NCBI GenBank assembly: GCA_934183045.1
Contig: CAKPRW010000027.1
Span: forward strand, 1 to 16,416
Origin: an uncultured Clostridia bacterium
GTDB lineage: Bacteria; Bacillota; Clostridia; TANB77; CAG-508
Direction: 5' to 3'
Length of the DNA stretch: 16,416 nucleotides
Part shown: positions 6,924 through 13,288 of the stretch, in pieces
How positions within the stretch are numbered: the first letter of the stretch is position 1
Layout: each line of letters opens with the position of its first letter
The notes under the pieces: model-generated
What the model saw: the letters and a program-made list of their open reading frames with translations, nothing else
The model's database searches: none
What the model was told of the DNA's origin: nothing
Position numbers and translations under genes: made by a program

Positions 6924-6937
6924 ATTCCACCCACTTT

Positions 6938-7414
6938 TTATTTATTTGTTAACATTTCAAAGTCTTTATTGTCTTCCTCTTCCCTTAGTTTAATTTCTTT
7001 TTCCATGGTTATTTTTGTTCCTAACCCAACAATAGATTCAATTTCTATTTTGTCCATGAAACTTTCCATTATTGTAAATCCCATTCCTGACCTTTCTAAA
7101 TTAGGTTTTGTTGTGTATAAAGGCTCTTTTGCAATATCAATATTGTCAATTCCTTTTCCTTGATCAGAAATTTGTATTATAATTTTGTTTTCTTTTAATT
7201 TTGCGACGATTTTGACAATCCCTTGCTTGTCTTCATAACCATGGATAATACAATTTGTAACAGCTTCTGAAACAGCTGTTTTTATATCAGCCAATTCTTC
7301 TATTGTTGGATCTAATTGAGAAGCAAAAGCTGCAATTGATATTCTTGCAAATGCTTCGTTTACTGACTTGCTTATAAATTCTAATTTCATCTCATTTTCA
7401 AATTGTTCTTTCAT
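6938..7414 (-). CDS. spoIIAB: Anti-sigma-F factor and SpoIIAA kinase SpoIIAB
   Basis: SpoIIAB binds sigma-F and keeps it silent, and it phosphorylates SpoIIAA using ATP. The 158-residue protein is a GHKL-type ATPase. The N box SEAVTNCIIHGY holds Glu50 and Asn54, the G1 box SDQGKGI holds Asp84, and the G2 box GMGFTIME lies at 110-117. The N-terminal FISKSVNEAFAR includes Arg24, which aligns with the Bacillus arginine contacting sigma-F. It is slightly longer than the Bacillus protein because of an acidic tail (about 143-158). AAAGGATG precedes the ATG. It sits between spoIIAA (34 nt upstream) and sigF (14 nt downstream), the classic spoIIA order. Confidence 0.97.
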   Translation of the reverse strand: MKEQFENEMKLEFISKSVNEAFARISIAAFASQLDPTIEELADIKTAVSEAVTNCIIHGYEDKQGIVKIVAKLKENKIIIQISDQGKGIDNIDIAKEPLYTTKPNLERSGMGFTIMESFMDKIEIESIVGLGTKITMEKEIKLREEEDNKDFEMLTNK

Positions 7415-7448
7415 TTTTCATCCTTTCTTTGATAGTTTATCTATCTTT

Positions 7449-7766
7449 TTATTCTTCTCCTTGAGCTATTGGTATTAATCTTAACAATCCACTCATTTCA
7501 AATATTTTCTTAACACTTTGCGTTAAATTACTTACTTCTAATTTAGCACCTAGCATATTTGCAAATTTATATCTACCTATAATCAGCCCTATACCCGCAC
7601 TATCCATGAAAGTAACACTATCAAAATCAAATATAACTTTTTTAGGCATATATCTTTCAATTTCATAATCAGCTTTCCCCCTTATCTTTTGAACACTATA
7701 ATCATCAATTTCATCTGTAATTTTGAAAACTAGAAGCTTGTCCTCTTCATAAAATTTTGAATCCAT
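7449..7766 (-). CDS. spoIIAA: Anti-anti-sigma factor SpoIIAA
   Basis: SpoIIAA is a small STAS-domain protein that, when unphosphorylated, strips SpoIIAB from sigma-F in the forespore. In this 105-residue protein the key loop reads VTFMDSAGIGLIIGRYK. Ser56 aligns with Ser58 of Bacillus, the residue phosphorylated by SpoIIAB and dephosphorylated by SpoIIE. The length is slightly below the usual 110-117 because the C-terminus is short. AGGAGG lies just before the ATG at 7766. It is the first gene of the sporulation block, and the promoter and candidate Spo0A boxes lie immediately upstream. Confidence 0.96.
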   Translation of the reverse strand: MDSKFYEEDKLLVFKITDEIDDYSVQKIRGKADYEIERYMPKKVIFDFDSVTFMDSAGIGLIIGRYKFANMLGAKLEVSNLTQSVKKIFEMSGLLRLIPIAQGEE

Positions 7767-7795
7767 ATTTCCCTCCTTCGGTTCGTCTTTTTTGT

Positions 7796-7824
7796 ATTAT
7801 AATATCTTTTCCATTTTTTTCCAA
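7796..7824 (-). promoter_or_regulatory. Sigma-A-like promoter of the spoIIA operon
   Basis: On the minus strand TTGGAA (7819-7824) is followed after 17 nt by TATAAT (7796-7801), about 30 nt before the spoIIAA ATG. In Bacillus spoIIA is read by sigma-H, but I find no AGGA...GAAT sigma-H pattern here. The elements suggest a sigma-A promoter, possibly activated by Spo0A as at Bacillus spoIIG and spoIIE. Confidence 0.65.
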
Positions 7825-7828
7825 GAGC

Positions 7829-7886
7829 AAAAAAATAGAAGTTTTGTCGAAAGCAAAAAACTTTACGACAAAATCTTCTATTTTTT
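7829..7886 (-). terminator. Terminator behind the DUF308 gene
   Basis: The arm at 7836-7849 (ATAGAAG then TTTTGTCG) pairs with CGACAAAA and CTTCTAT at 7866-7881 with one bulged base. An inner AAAG/CTTT pair closes the loop. Going leftward on the minus strand the stem is followed by a run of T, as expected for an intrinsic terminator of the gene ending at 7910. It lies just upstream of the spoIIA promoter and insulates that operon. Both arms also carry 0A-box-like sequences (separate entry). Confidence 0.8.
7845..7870. promoter_or_regulatory. Candidate paired Spo0A boxes upstream of spoIIA
   Basis: A perfect 0A box TGTCGAA lies on the plus strand at 7845-7851. A one-mismatch copy TGTCGTA lies on the minus strand at 7864-7870. 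The perfect copy is 20 nt upstream of the spoIIA -35 element. spoIIA is a known direct Spo0A target in Bacillus, which supports the call. The pair coincides with the terminator stem, so part of the symmetry has another explanation. Confidence 0.5.
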
Positions 7887-7909
7887 ATACATATATTATT
7901 ATTTAATTT

Positions 7910-8443
7910 TTACTCTAAATAATTATCAATTTTTCTAATAAATATTATGTTTTCTATAATGTTTATAATTGCATATGTCAACATTACAACTCCAATTGTT
8001 TGTAAAATAGCACCACTATTTGCTAATATAAATATTCCAGCAATAATAATCGCTATTGATAATAATAAAGTAATTAGCCATAATTTTGATTTATAATCTT
8101 TCCAAATAATAGCTGTTTGTAAATTAATAATTCCACTATAAATAATCCAAATTGCTATTACAATCCTAAATACTGATAATATTATATTTGCACAATTCAT
8201 AATAACTATTCCTATTATTATTGTAACTATTCCTTCTGCTAATAAATATCTATTAACTTGATTTTCTTTAAAATATTCTACTAATCTAGAAACTCCAAGA
8301 AATACAAATATTACTCCTAATATTATTGCAATAGAAGATACTATTGCGTCCGGATTAGCAATTAACATTATTCCAAATAATACAAATATCAATGATAATA
8401 TTACGTCTGTCCAACCTGATTTTTTCAAAAATTTTTCTAACAT
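7910..8443 (-). CDS. DUF308/HdeD-like integral membrane protein
   Basis: This 177-residue protein is almost entirely hydrophobic, with about six membrane segments in pairs separated by short polar turns (KENQVNRY, KDYKSK). The opening GWTDVILSLIFVLFGI and the inner repeat ending in SRLVEYF resemble the HdeD/DUF308 family, whose E. coli member is linked to acid resistance. The biochemical role is unknown. AGAGGG precedes the ATG at 8443. It lies 88 nt downstream of a TetR-type regulator gene but also has its own promoter. A target of that regulator is a reasonable guess from position only. Confidence 0.8.
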   Translation of the reverse strand: MLEKFLKKSGWTDVILSLIFVLFGIMLIANPDAIVSSIAIILGVIFVFLGVSRLVEYFKENQVNRYLLAEGIVTIIIGIVIMNCANIILSVFRIVIAIWIIYSGIINLQTAIIWKDYKSKLWLITLLLSIAIIIAGIFILANSGAILQTIGVVMLTYAIINIIENIIFIRKIDNYLE

Positions 8444-8470
8444 TTTATTACCCTCTTTACTTTTTTTATT

Positions 8471-8499
8471 AATATATCACATTTATTTTTTTATATCAA
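8471..8499 (-). promoter_or_regulatory. Sigma-A-type promoter of the DUF308 gene
   Basis: On the minus strand TTGATA (8494-8499), a 17-nt spacer and TATATT (8471-8476) preceded by TGA form an extended -10 promoter. The heptamer TGATATA occurs once in each element, which could also serve as a direct-repeat operator. Confidence 0.65.
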
Positions 8500-8531
8500 T
8501 TCTTAATATTTATTAAATTGAATAATTTTAT

Positions 8532-9137
8532 TTATTTTTTAATCATTCCTTGTTTTAAGATCTCAAATTCTTTTACTAAAATTCTTCTTCCCTCTTCTTT
8601 TGTTATATTTCTTTTAATAACATCCATACTTGTTGTTCTTGTTACCATAGTTATGATTTTTATTATATATTTTACGTCTGATTTTTCTTCTATATTTAAT
8701 TTTGAAAAGTCTATAATATTGTCAAGTTCTTCTTTATCTTTTATTGATATTTTTTCTTTTTCAAATAAATTTATATTATTTTTTCTTAATTCTTCCAGTA
8801 TATTTTTGCATAACTTTATATTTTTCTCATCATATAAATTTTCTATCATATCATCAAAAATTTTTATAGAAGCTTCAAAGATATCACCTTTGGTTTCAAT
8901 TAAAAAATCATGAACTTTTTTATGCTCTATTTTTATATATTTATCAATAATATATTTAACAGCATCATCTTTATCTTCAAAGTATTGATAAAAACTGCCT
9001 CTTGGTATATTTGCTTGTTCTACAATTTTACTTATACATAATTTATCTATTGAATTTCTTTCGAATTCCTCTATTAGTGCATTTTCTATCTTTTTTCGCT
9101 TTTCTTCATTTAGATTATAAAATGTTGCTTTTGGCAT
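8532..9137 (-). CDS. TetR/AcrR-family transcriptional regulator
   Basis: This is a 201-residue one-component repressor of the TetR family. The N-terminal DNA-binding domain contains KKIENALIEEF followed by the helix-turn-helix ISKIVEQANIPRGSFYQYF (35-53) and the usual DKDD helix start. The remaining 140 or so residues are helical and form the ligand and dimer domain, which is not informative about the inducer. AGGAGG-type spacing (CCTCCT on the plus strand at 9143-9148, 5 nt from the ATG) fixes the start. An inverted repeat at its transcription start suggests autoregulation, and the DUF308 gene immediately downstream is a candidate target. The family call is firm; the signal is unknown. Confidence 0.92.
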   Translation of the reverse strand: MPKATFYNLNEEKRKKIENALIEEFERNSIDKLCISKIVEQANIPRGSFYQYFEDKDDAVKYIIDKYIKIEHKKVHDFLIETKGDIFEASIKIFDDMIENLYDEKNIKLCKNILEELRKNNINLFEKEKISIKDKEELDNIIDFSKLNIEEKSDVKYIIKIITMVTRTTSMDVIKRNITKEEGRRILVKEFEILKQGMIKK

Positions 9138-9152
9138 TTTTTCCTCCTTTAT

Positions 9153-9163
9153 GACATGTTGTC
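9153..9163. promoter_or_regulatory. Candidate TetR-type operator
   Basis: GACATGTTGTC is an inverted repeat of GACA/TGTC around three bases. It lies just downstream of the -10 element (9173-9178) of the regulator's own promoter, over the predicted transcription start. Position supports autorepression, but the half-sites are short and could be chance. Confidence 0.35.
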
Positions 9164-9172
9164 GCTTATTAA

Positions 9173-9201
9173 AGTGTATATCTTTTCATTATTTTTGTCA
9201 A
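9173..9201 (-). promoter_or_regulatory. Sigma-A-type promoter of the tetR-family gene
   Basis: On the minus strand a consensus TTGACA (9196-9201) lies 17 nt before TACACT (9173-9178). It is about 35 nt upstream of the start codon, with the candidate operator between. Confidence 0.7.
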
Positions 9202-9233
9202 GCAAAATATATGCCTTTTATGTTTCTAAAACT

Positions 9234-9261
9234 AAAAAATAGTACTCGCAAAAGTACTATT
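9234..9261 (-). terminator. Terminator of rpmF
   Basis: AATAGTACT at 9238-9246 and AGTACTATT at 9253-9261 form a perfect 9-bp stem with a 6-nt loop. Read on the minus strand it is followed by a T-run. It begins 5 nt after the rpmF stop codon. Confidence 0.9.
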
Positions 9262-9266
9262 CAAAA

Positions 9267-9458
9267 TTATGCATTTTCAGTTTCTTTTTTAGCAATTATT
9301 TCTTTTCCATCATAATATCCACAACTTTTACAAACTCTATGTGGCATTACTGGTTCGTGACAATGTGGACAGCTTGTGTATGTTGGATTTTCTTTTTTCC
9401 ATGTAGATCTTTTTGAATGTGTTCTTGCTTTTGACCATCTTCTTTTTGGTTGTGCCAT
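9267..9458 (-). CDS. rpmF: 50S ribosomal protein L32
   Basis: L32 is a small zinc-ribbon protein of the large ribosomal subunit. The 63-residue sequence opens MAQPKRRWSKARTHSKRS, close to the family signature. It has two CxxC pairs, Cys30/Cys33 and Cys43/Cys46, so it is the zinc-binding form. GGAGGG stands before the ATG. In many bacteria rpmF follows yceD (DUF177), but here the gene upstream is a DUF5662-like protein, and rpmF is driven from its own strong promoter in the gap and closed by its own terminator. It is therefore probably a single-gene unit. Confidence 0.97.
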   Translation of the reverse strand: MAQPKRRWSKARTHSKRSTWKKENPTYTSCPHCHEPVMPHRVCKSCGYYDGKEIIAKKETENA

Positions 9459-9531
9459 TTAAATTCCCTCCTTGTTTTAGATATATGTTTATATCTTTTT
9501 TCTATTTTTTCATTATTATAGTCACTATAAG

Positions 9532-9560
9532 ATTATACAAGTATTTTACTTTTTTGTCAA
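9532..9560 (-). promoter_or_regulatory. Perfect-consensus sigma-A promoter of rpmF
   Basis: On the minus strand TTGACA (9555-9560), a 17-nt spacer and TATAAT (9532-9537) match the consensus at every base. The leader to the rpmF ATG is about 65 nt and AT-rich, without a clear hairpin. Confidence 0.9.
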
Positions 9561-9582
9561 TAGTTACATTTGTTTTATTTTA

Positions 9583-10122
9583 TTATTGGCAATGTTTTTT
9601 ATATAAGTATTTTATATTCTTTTTAGTTAATGTTTTATTTATACCATTTTGTGCTACTTGTTCTAATACTTCTGTTAAGAAATTTTTAGTCTTTTGATTT
9701 AATCTTATATGTTCTTTTTCTTTACTCCAATATTCTAATTCATATTCCTTTGTCCATTTTTTTCCTTCATAAATAATTCCAGCTGCTAATTTATCACATA
9801 ACATTTCAACTGTATATTTATATGGAATAACAGGTGTAGAATCTGGTGCTCTATCATCAACCCAATATTCAGCATGATGTCTATTTCTTCCTTTATGATG
9901 TAACCATGCTTCAGAATATCCTTTGTCTTTTTTTGCTTCTGTTATTGGCGAATGTGTTCCTACGTAATATTTGGCACTTTCCCAAAACTCTGTTGGTGAA
10001 TATTTAGAAAAATCATGCCAGAACCCTCTCCAAGGTTCTCCTACTTTGCAACACAATTTAAATACTACCCATTTATGATGTGTAATAAGTATAAAATGTT
10101 TTATTATATTTTTGAACTTCAT
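9583..10122 (-). CDS. DUF5662-like His-rich protein, function unknown
   Basis: This 179-residue soluble protein resembles the uncharacterised DUF5662 family, as far as I recognise it from memory. It contains FWHDFSKYSPTEFW (34-47) with His36-Asp37, then WLHHKGRNRHHAEYW (73-87) with four histidines, and MLCDKLAAG (107-115) with Asp110. This spacing of His, His-Asp, His and Asp is reminiscent of metal sites in HD-type phosphohydrolases, but the fold and reaction are not established. The chosen ATG at 10122 has GGAGG a few bases upstream; a TTG at 10134 overlaps that site and is rejected. It is divergent from asnB and lies upstream of rpmF, with no obvious functional link to either. Confidence 0.8.
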   Translation of the reverse strand: MKFKNIIKHFILITHHKWVVFKLCCKVGEPWRGFWHDFSKYSPTEFWESAKYYVGTHSPITEAKKDKGYSEAWLHHKGRNRHHAEYWVDDRAPDSTPVIPYKYTVEMLCDKLAAGIIYEGKKWTKEYELEYWSKEKEHIRLNQKTKNFLTEVLEQVAQNGINKTLTKKNIKYLYKKHCQ

Positions 10123-10149
10123 TTTTTCCTCCAATATTACTATATTTAT

Positions 10150-10178
10150 AGTTTACTATAATTTTTTATTAAAATCAA
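10150..10178 (-). promoter_or_regulatory. Candidate promoter of the DUF5662-like gene
   Basis: On the minus strand TTGATT (10173-10178) lies 17 nt before TAAACT (10150-10155), about 28 nt from the chosen start codon. The -10 element is only a moderate match, in an AT-rich region where chance matches are common. Confidence 0.45.
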
Positions 10179-10209
10179 TAAATCTTTTTTCATTTTTAGC
10201 ATAAACTAA

Positions 10210-10225
10210 TTAATAATGTTATTAA
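10210..10225. repeat. Palindrome upstream of asnB
   Basis: TTAATAATGTTATTAA is a perfect 7-bp inverted repeat around two bases, 26 nt before the asnB start codon. It could be a regulator site in the asnB leader or promoter, or a chance AT palindrome. Confidence 0.3.
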
Positions 10226-10251
10226 ATTTTATATAAATAATGGAGGTTATT

Positions 10252-12099
10252 ATGTGTGGTTTTGTTGGTTTTGTTAATTACAAAGAAAATATAAGCAATC
10301 ATAAAAATATTTTAGAAAATATGAACCAAACTTTATACAAAAGAGGTCCAGATGAACAAGGATATTACATAAATAATCATGTTGCATTAGGACATAAAAG
10401 GTTGATTGTTATTGATCCCGCTGGAGGTAAACAACCCATGTTAGAAACTTATTCTTTCGGAGAATATGTTATAGTTTATAATGGTCAAATATATAATACA
10501 AAAGAATTAAGATCAACATTAGAAGAAAATGGTTTTTCTTTCAATGGGCATTGCGATACAGAAGTTTTACTAAAGAGTTATATCCATTATGGTACTAATG
10601 TTGTTAAACATTTAAATGGTATTTTTGCTTTTGCTATTTGGAATAGTAAAAATAATGAGTTATTTTTAGCAAGAGATCATTTTGGTGTAAAACCTCTTTT
10701 TTATACTCAAAAAAATAATTATTTAATATTCTCATCAGAATTAAAAGGTATCTTTGCTTTTCCTGGTATAGAGAAAATTATTGATTCTCAAGGAATATCT
10801 GAATTGTTTGGTATTGGTCCTAGTCATACGCCAGGAACTACTATATTCAAAAATATATATGAATTAAGACCTGCTCATTTTGCTATTTATAATCAATCTG
10901 GTTTGCATATAAATAGGTATTGGAAGTTAGAATCTAAAGAACATACAGATACATTTGATCAGACTTGCGAAAAGTTAAAGTATTTGCTAAATGATGCTAT
11001 AACTCGTCAATTAGTTTCTGATGTTCCTTTATGCACCTTTTTGTCTGGTGGATTAGATTCTAGTATAATTACAAAATTTGCAGCAGATTACTGTGAAAAA
11101 GAAGGTTTACCTCCTTTGGATACTTATTCTATAGATTACGTAGATAATGATAAAAATTTTGTTAAAAGCGATTTTCAACCAAATTCCGATAATTACTATA
11201 TAAACTTGATGAATAAAAATCTTCATACTCATCATCACAATATTGTAATTGATACACCAGAACTTGCTTCATATTTAGAAGATGCAATGATTGCACGTGA
11301 TATGCCTGGTATGGCCGATATTGACTCTTCTTTACTTCTATTTTGTAAAAATGTAAAAAAAGAAATGACTGTTAGTTTAACCGGAGAATGTGCTGATGAA
11401 ATTTTTGGAGGTTATCCTTGGTTCTTCCGTGCAGATAGTTTAAATAGTGGTACATTTCCTTGGTCTATTGCAATTAATGAAAGACAGGAACTATTAAATC
11501 CATCTATAAATAAAAAAGTAAATTTGAAGGAATATATTGATTATCGTTATAATGAAAGTTTAAATGAAGTAGAAATTTTAGATTGCGACTCTAAAGAAAC
11601 GGCCGAAAAGAGAAAAATTTCTCATTTAACATTAAACTGGTTTATGCAAACTCTTTTGGATAGATCTGATAGAATGGCTATGTATAACGGTTTTGAACTT
11701 CGTGTACCATTTTGTGATTATCGTTTAGCTCAATACGTTTGGAATATTCCATGGGAGTGGAAAGCACTAAATGGTAGAGAAAAAGGGCTTCTTAGATATG
11801 TTTGTCGTGACTTTTTACCTGTTGAAATCGTTGATAGAAAAAAATCACCTTATCCAAAGACTCATAATCCTAATTATTTGGCTAAAGTTAAATCAATGCT
11901 ATCAGAAATTATGCAAGATAAAAATGCACCTATTAATACTTTGTTGAACAGAGATTATATTTTAGATATTTTAAATACTGATGGAAAATCTTTTACAAGA
12001 CCTTGGTTTGGTCAACTAATGACTGGTCCTCAACTTATGGCGTATCTTTGTCAAGTTAATATGTGGCTTGAAAGATATAATCCCAAACTTGAAATTTAA
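10252..12099 (+). CDS. asnB: Asparagine synthetase (glutamine-hydrolysing)
   Basis: AsnB makes asparagine from aspartate, ATP and the amide of glutamine. The 615-residue protein starts MCGFVGF, with Cys2 as the glutaminase nucleophile after Met removal, which fixes the start at 10252. GGAGG at 10242-10246 agrees, and the ATG at 10240 would bury the Cys. The amidotransferase domain has RGPDEQGYY, HKRLIVIDP, YNGQIYN (77-82) and CDTEVLL. The synthetase domain has the pyrophosphate loop FLSGGLDSS (263-271) and later LTGECADEIFGGYPWF and DRMAMYNGFELRVPF. Length and motifs are intact, close to Bacillus AsnO or AsnB. It is transcribed alone on the plus strand, divergent from the DUF5662-like gene. 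No T-box or other long leader is seen, and no clear sigma-A promoter. Confidence 0.96.
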   Translation: MCGFVGFVNYKENISNHKNILENMNQTLYKRGPDEQGYYINNHVALGHKRLIVIDPAGGKQPMLETYSFGEYVIVYNGQIYNTKELRSTLEENGFSFNGHCDTEVLLKSYIHYGTNVVKHLNGIFAFAIWNSKNNELFLARDHFGVKPLFYTQKNNYLIFSSELKGIFAFPGIEKIIDSQGISELFGIGPSHTPGTTIFKNIYELRPAHFAIYNQSGLHINRYWKLESKEHTDTFDQTCEKLKYLLNDAITRQLVSDVPLCTFLSGGLDSSIITKFAADYCEKEGLPPLDTYSIDYVDNDKNFVKSDFQPNSDNYYINLMNKNLHTHHHNIVIDTPELASYLEDAMIARDMPGMADIDSSLLLFCKNVKKEMTVSLTGECADEIFGGYPWFFRADSLNSGTFPWSIAINERQELLNPSINKKVNLKEYIDYRYNESLNEVEILDCDSKETAEKRKISHLTLNWFMQTLLDRSDRMAMYNGFELRVPFCDYRLAQYVWNIPWEWKALNGREKGLLRYVCRDFLPVEIVDRKKSPYPKTHNPNYLAKVKSMLSEIMQDKNAPINTLLNRDYILDILNTDGKSFTRPWFGQLMTGPQLMAYLCQVNMWLERYNPKLEI

Positions 12100-12101
12100 G
12101 C

Positions 12102-12143
12102 AAAAATAGAGGTTCTACTTAGAGAACCTCTATTAGATTTTTT
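12102..12143. terminator. Bidirectional terminator between asnB and the threonylcarbamoyl-AMP synthase gene
   Basis: A perfect 12-bp stem (12105-12116 with 12123-12134) around a 6-nt loop is followed by T6 at 12138-12143 and preceded by an A-run. It begins 3 nt after the asnB stop and can also serve the converging minus-strand gene ending at 12179. Confidence 0.92.
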
Positions 12144-12178
12144 CATATATTAGTAACCTGTTTATTACAATTTTTCTT

Positions 12179-12811
12179 TTATAAATTTTCTAGTTCTTCT
12201 TTCTTTATTTTTCCTTCTCTTATTACAACTACTTTTTCATCTACTACTTGTACAATTGTTGATGTTTCATCACTTTTATAATCTCCACAATCTAAAATAT
12301 AATCAACTTTTCCACCTAACTCTTCAATAATATTTTCTATCTTTATACCAGTTGGATGTCCAGAAAGATTTGCACTTGGTGCTACAATTGGAACTCCTGC
12401 TTTTTCAATAATATTATATATAAGACCATTTTTTATAAGTCTTATTCCTAAATATTCGTTTCCTTCTGCTATTATATCTGGTAAAGCATTTTTTCTTTTT
12501 TTGAATTTGATTGTTAAAGATCCCGGCCAAAATTTTTCTATTAATTTTCGTTCCATTGGACTTATACTTTCTACTAAATTTTCTATCATAGATATATCTG
12601 AAATTAGTACGATTAACGGCTTATAACTTGGTCTTCTTTTTATTTCATATATTTTTTTACATGCATTTTCATCATATGCATTAGTTCCTATACCATAAAC
12701 TGTATCTGTTGGGAAGATTATTATTTTTCCTTCTTTTATTGCATTTGATATTTCATTGATTTTAGTTTCATCTATTTGATTTTCTTTTAAGTATATTGTC
12801 TTTTTTTCCAT
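12179..12811 (-). CDS. tsaC: L-threonylcarbamoyladenylate synthase (TsaC/YrdC type)
   Basis: This enzyme makes threonylcarbamoyl-AMP from threonine, bicarbonate and ATP, the first step of the t6A modification at position 37 of ANN-decoding tRNAs. The 210-residue protein is a stand-alone YrdC domain without the Sua5 C-terminal domain found in the longer Bacillus YwlC. Motifs are IFPTDTVYGIG (32-42), IKRRPSYKPL (57-66), WPGSLT (95-100), APSANLSG (144-151) and STIV (184-187). GGAGA lies 11-12 nt before the ATG. An ATG inside that spacer is in another frame and is ignored. Its partners TsaB, TsaD and TsaE are not in the window. Because the Sua5 domain is missing, the symbol tsaC is preferred over ywlC. 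Confidence 0.92.
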   Translation of the reverse strand: MEKKTIYLKENQIDETKINEISNAIKEGKIIIFPTDTVYGIGTNAYDENACKKIYEIKRRPSYKPLIVLISDISMIENLVESISPMERKLIEKFWPGSLTIKFKKRKNALPDIIAEGNEYLGIRLIKNGLIYNIIEKAGVPIVAPSANLSGHPTGIKIENIIEELGGKVDYILDCGDYKSDETSTIVQVVDEKVVVIREGKIKKEELENL

Positions 12812-12883
12812 TTTAGCATTATCTCCTTTTTCCTTTTTTATTTCTATCCCCCTTTTAATTTCTATGTATTATTTTTGACATTA

Positions 12884-12913
12884 AATATACTAGTACTTTT
12901 TATATTTTGTTAA
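12884..12913 (-). promoter_or_regulatory. Candidate promoter of the threonylcarbamoyl-AMP synthase gene
   Basis: On the minus strand TTAACA (12908-12913) lies 18 nt before TATATT (12884-12889), giving a leader of about 65 nt. Both elements are moderate matches. Confidence 0.4.
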
Positions 12914-12934
12914 TTAATCTAAATCTGAACAAAT

Positions 12935-13225
12935 TTATCTTGAATCTCTTTTGTCTTCATCAGTCAATTTTAGTCTTCTTCTTTGTAAGTCTCTGTTTAG
13001 TTCAAATGAAAATTCAGTATGACCGCAATTATTTTTTGGTTCTTCAGCACTGTTAAAATTTGTTTCTTTGTATTCTTGTTGATTTTCATTATATTGCATT
13101 TTAAATTTTCTACTTTTTTCTTTACCGCTGCCTTTGTTTTTCTCTTCACTATCATGTTCTTTTTCTTGTAATCTGTAGTTTAAATCTGATCTTTCTATAT
13201 GTAAAATCTTTTTTATTTTTCCCAT
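12935..13225 (-). CDS. Small highly charged protein of unknown function
   Basis: I do not recognise this 96-residue protein. It is extremely hydrophilic, with alternating basic and acidic residues (KEHDSEEKNKGSGKEKSRKF at 22-41) and a basic C-terminal patch RDLQRRRLKLTDEDKRDSR. It has no membrane segment, signal peptide or clear core, so it may be disordered or bind nucleic acid. AGAGGG is well placed before the ATG at 13225, which supports translation. I find no good promoter in the 38 nt between it and the preceding terminator, so expression by read-through is possible. The coding call rests on the open frame and ribosome site only. Confidence 0.55.
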   Translation of the reverse strand: MGKIKKILHIERSDLNYRLQEKEHDSEEKNKGSGKEKSRKFKMQYNENQQEYKETNFNSAEEPKNNCGHTEFSFELNRDLQRRRLKLTDEDKRDSR

Positions 13226-13257
13226 ATTTTCTGCCCTCTCTTAAATTTACAAAGATT

Positions 13258-13284
13258 TAATAAAAAGGACTTATAAAGTCCTTT
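13258..13284 (-). terminator. Terminator behind the membrane-anchored gene at 13289
   Basis: A 9-bp stem (13264-13272 with 13276-13284, core AAGGACTT/AAGTCCTT) has a 3-nt loop. Read on the minus strand it is followed by T-rich sequence. It begins 5 nt past the stop codon. Confidence 0.8.
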
Positions 13285-13288
13285 CTTT

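Noticed and set aside
7767..7828. A sigma-H promoter for spoIIA
   Set aside because: I searched for AGGA followed by GAAT at the right distance and found none. The sigma-A-like pair fits better.
10135..10251. A T-box leader for asnB
   Set aside because: The gap is too short, and I see neither the T-box core nor a terminator hairpin before the gene.
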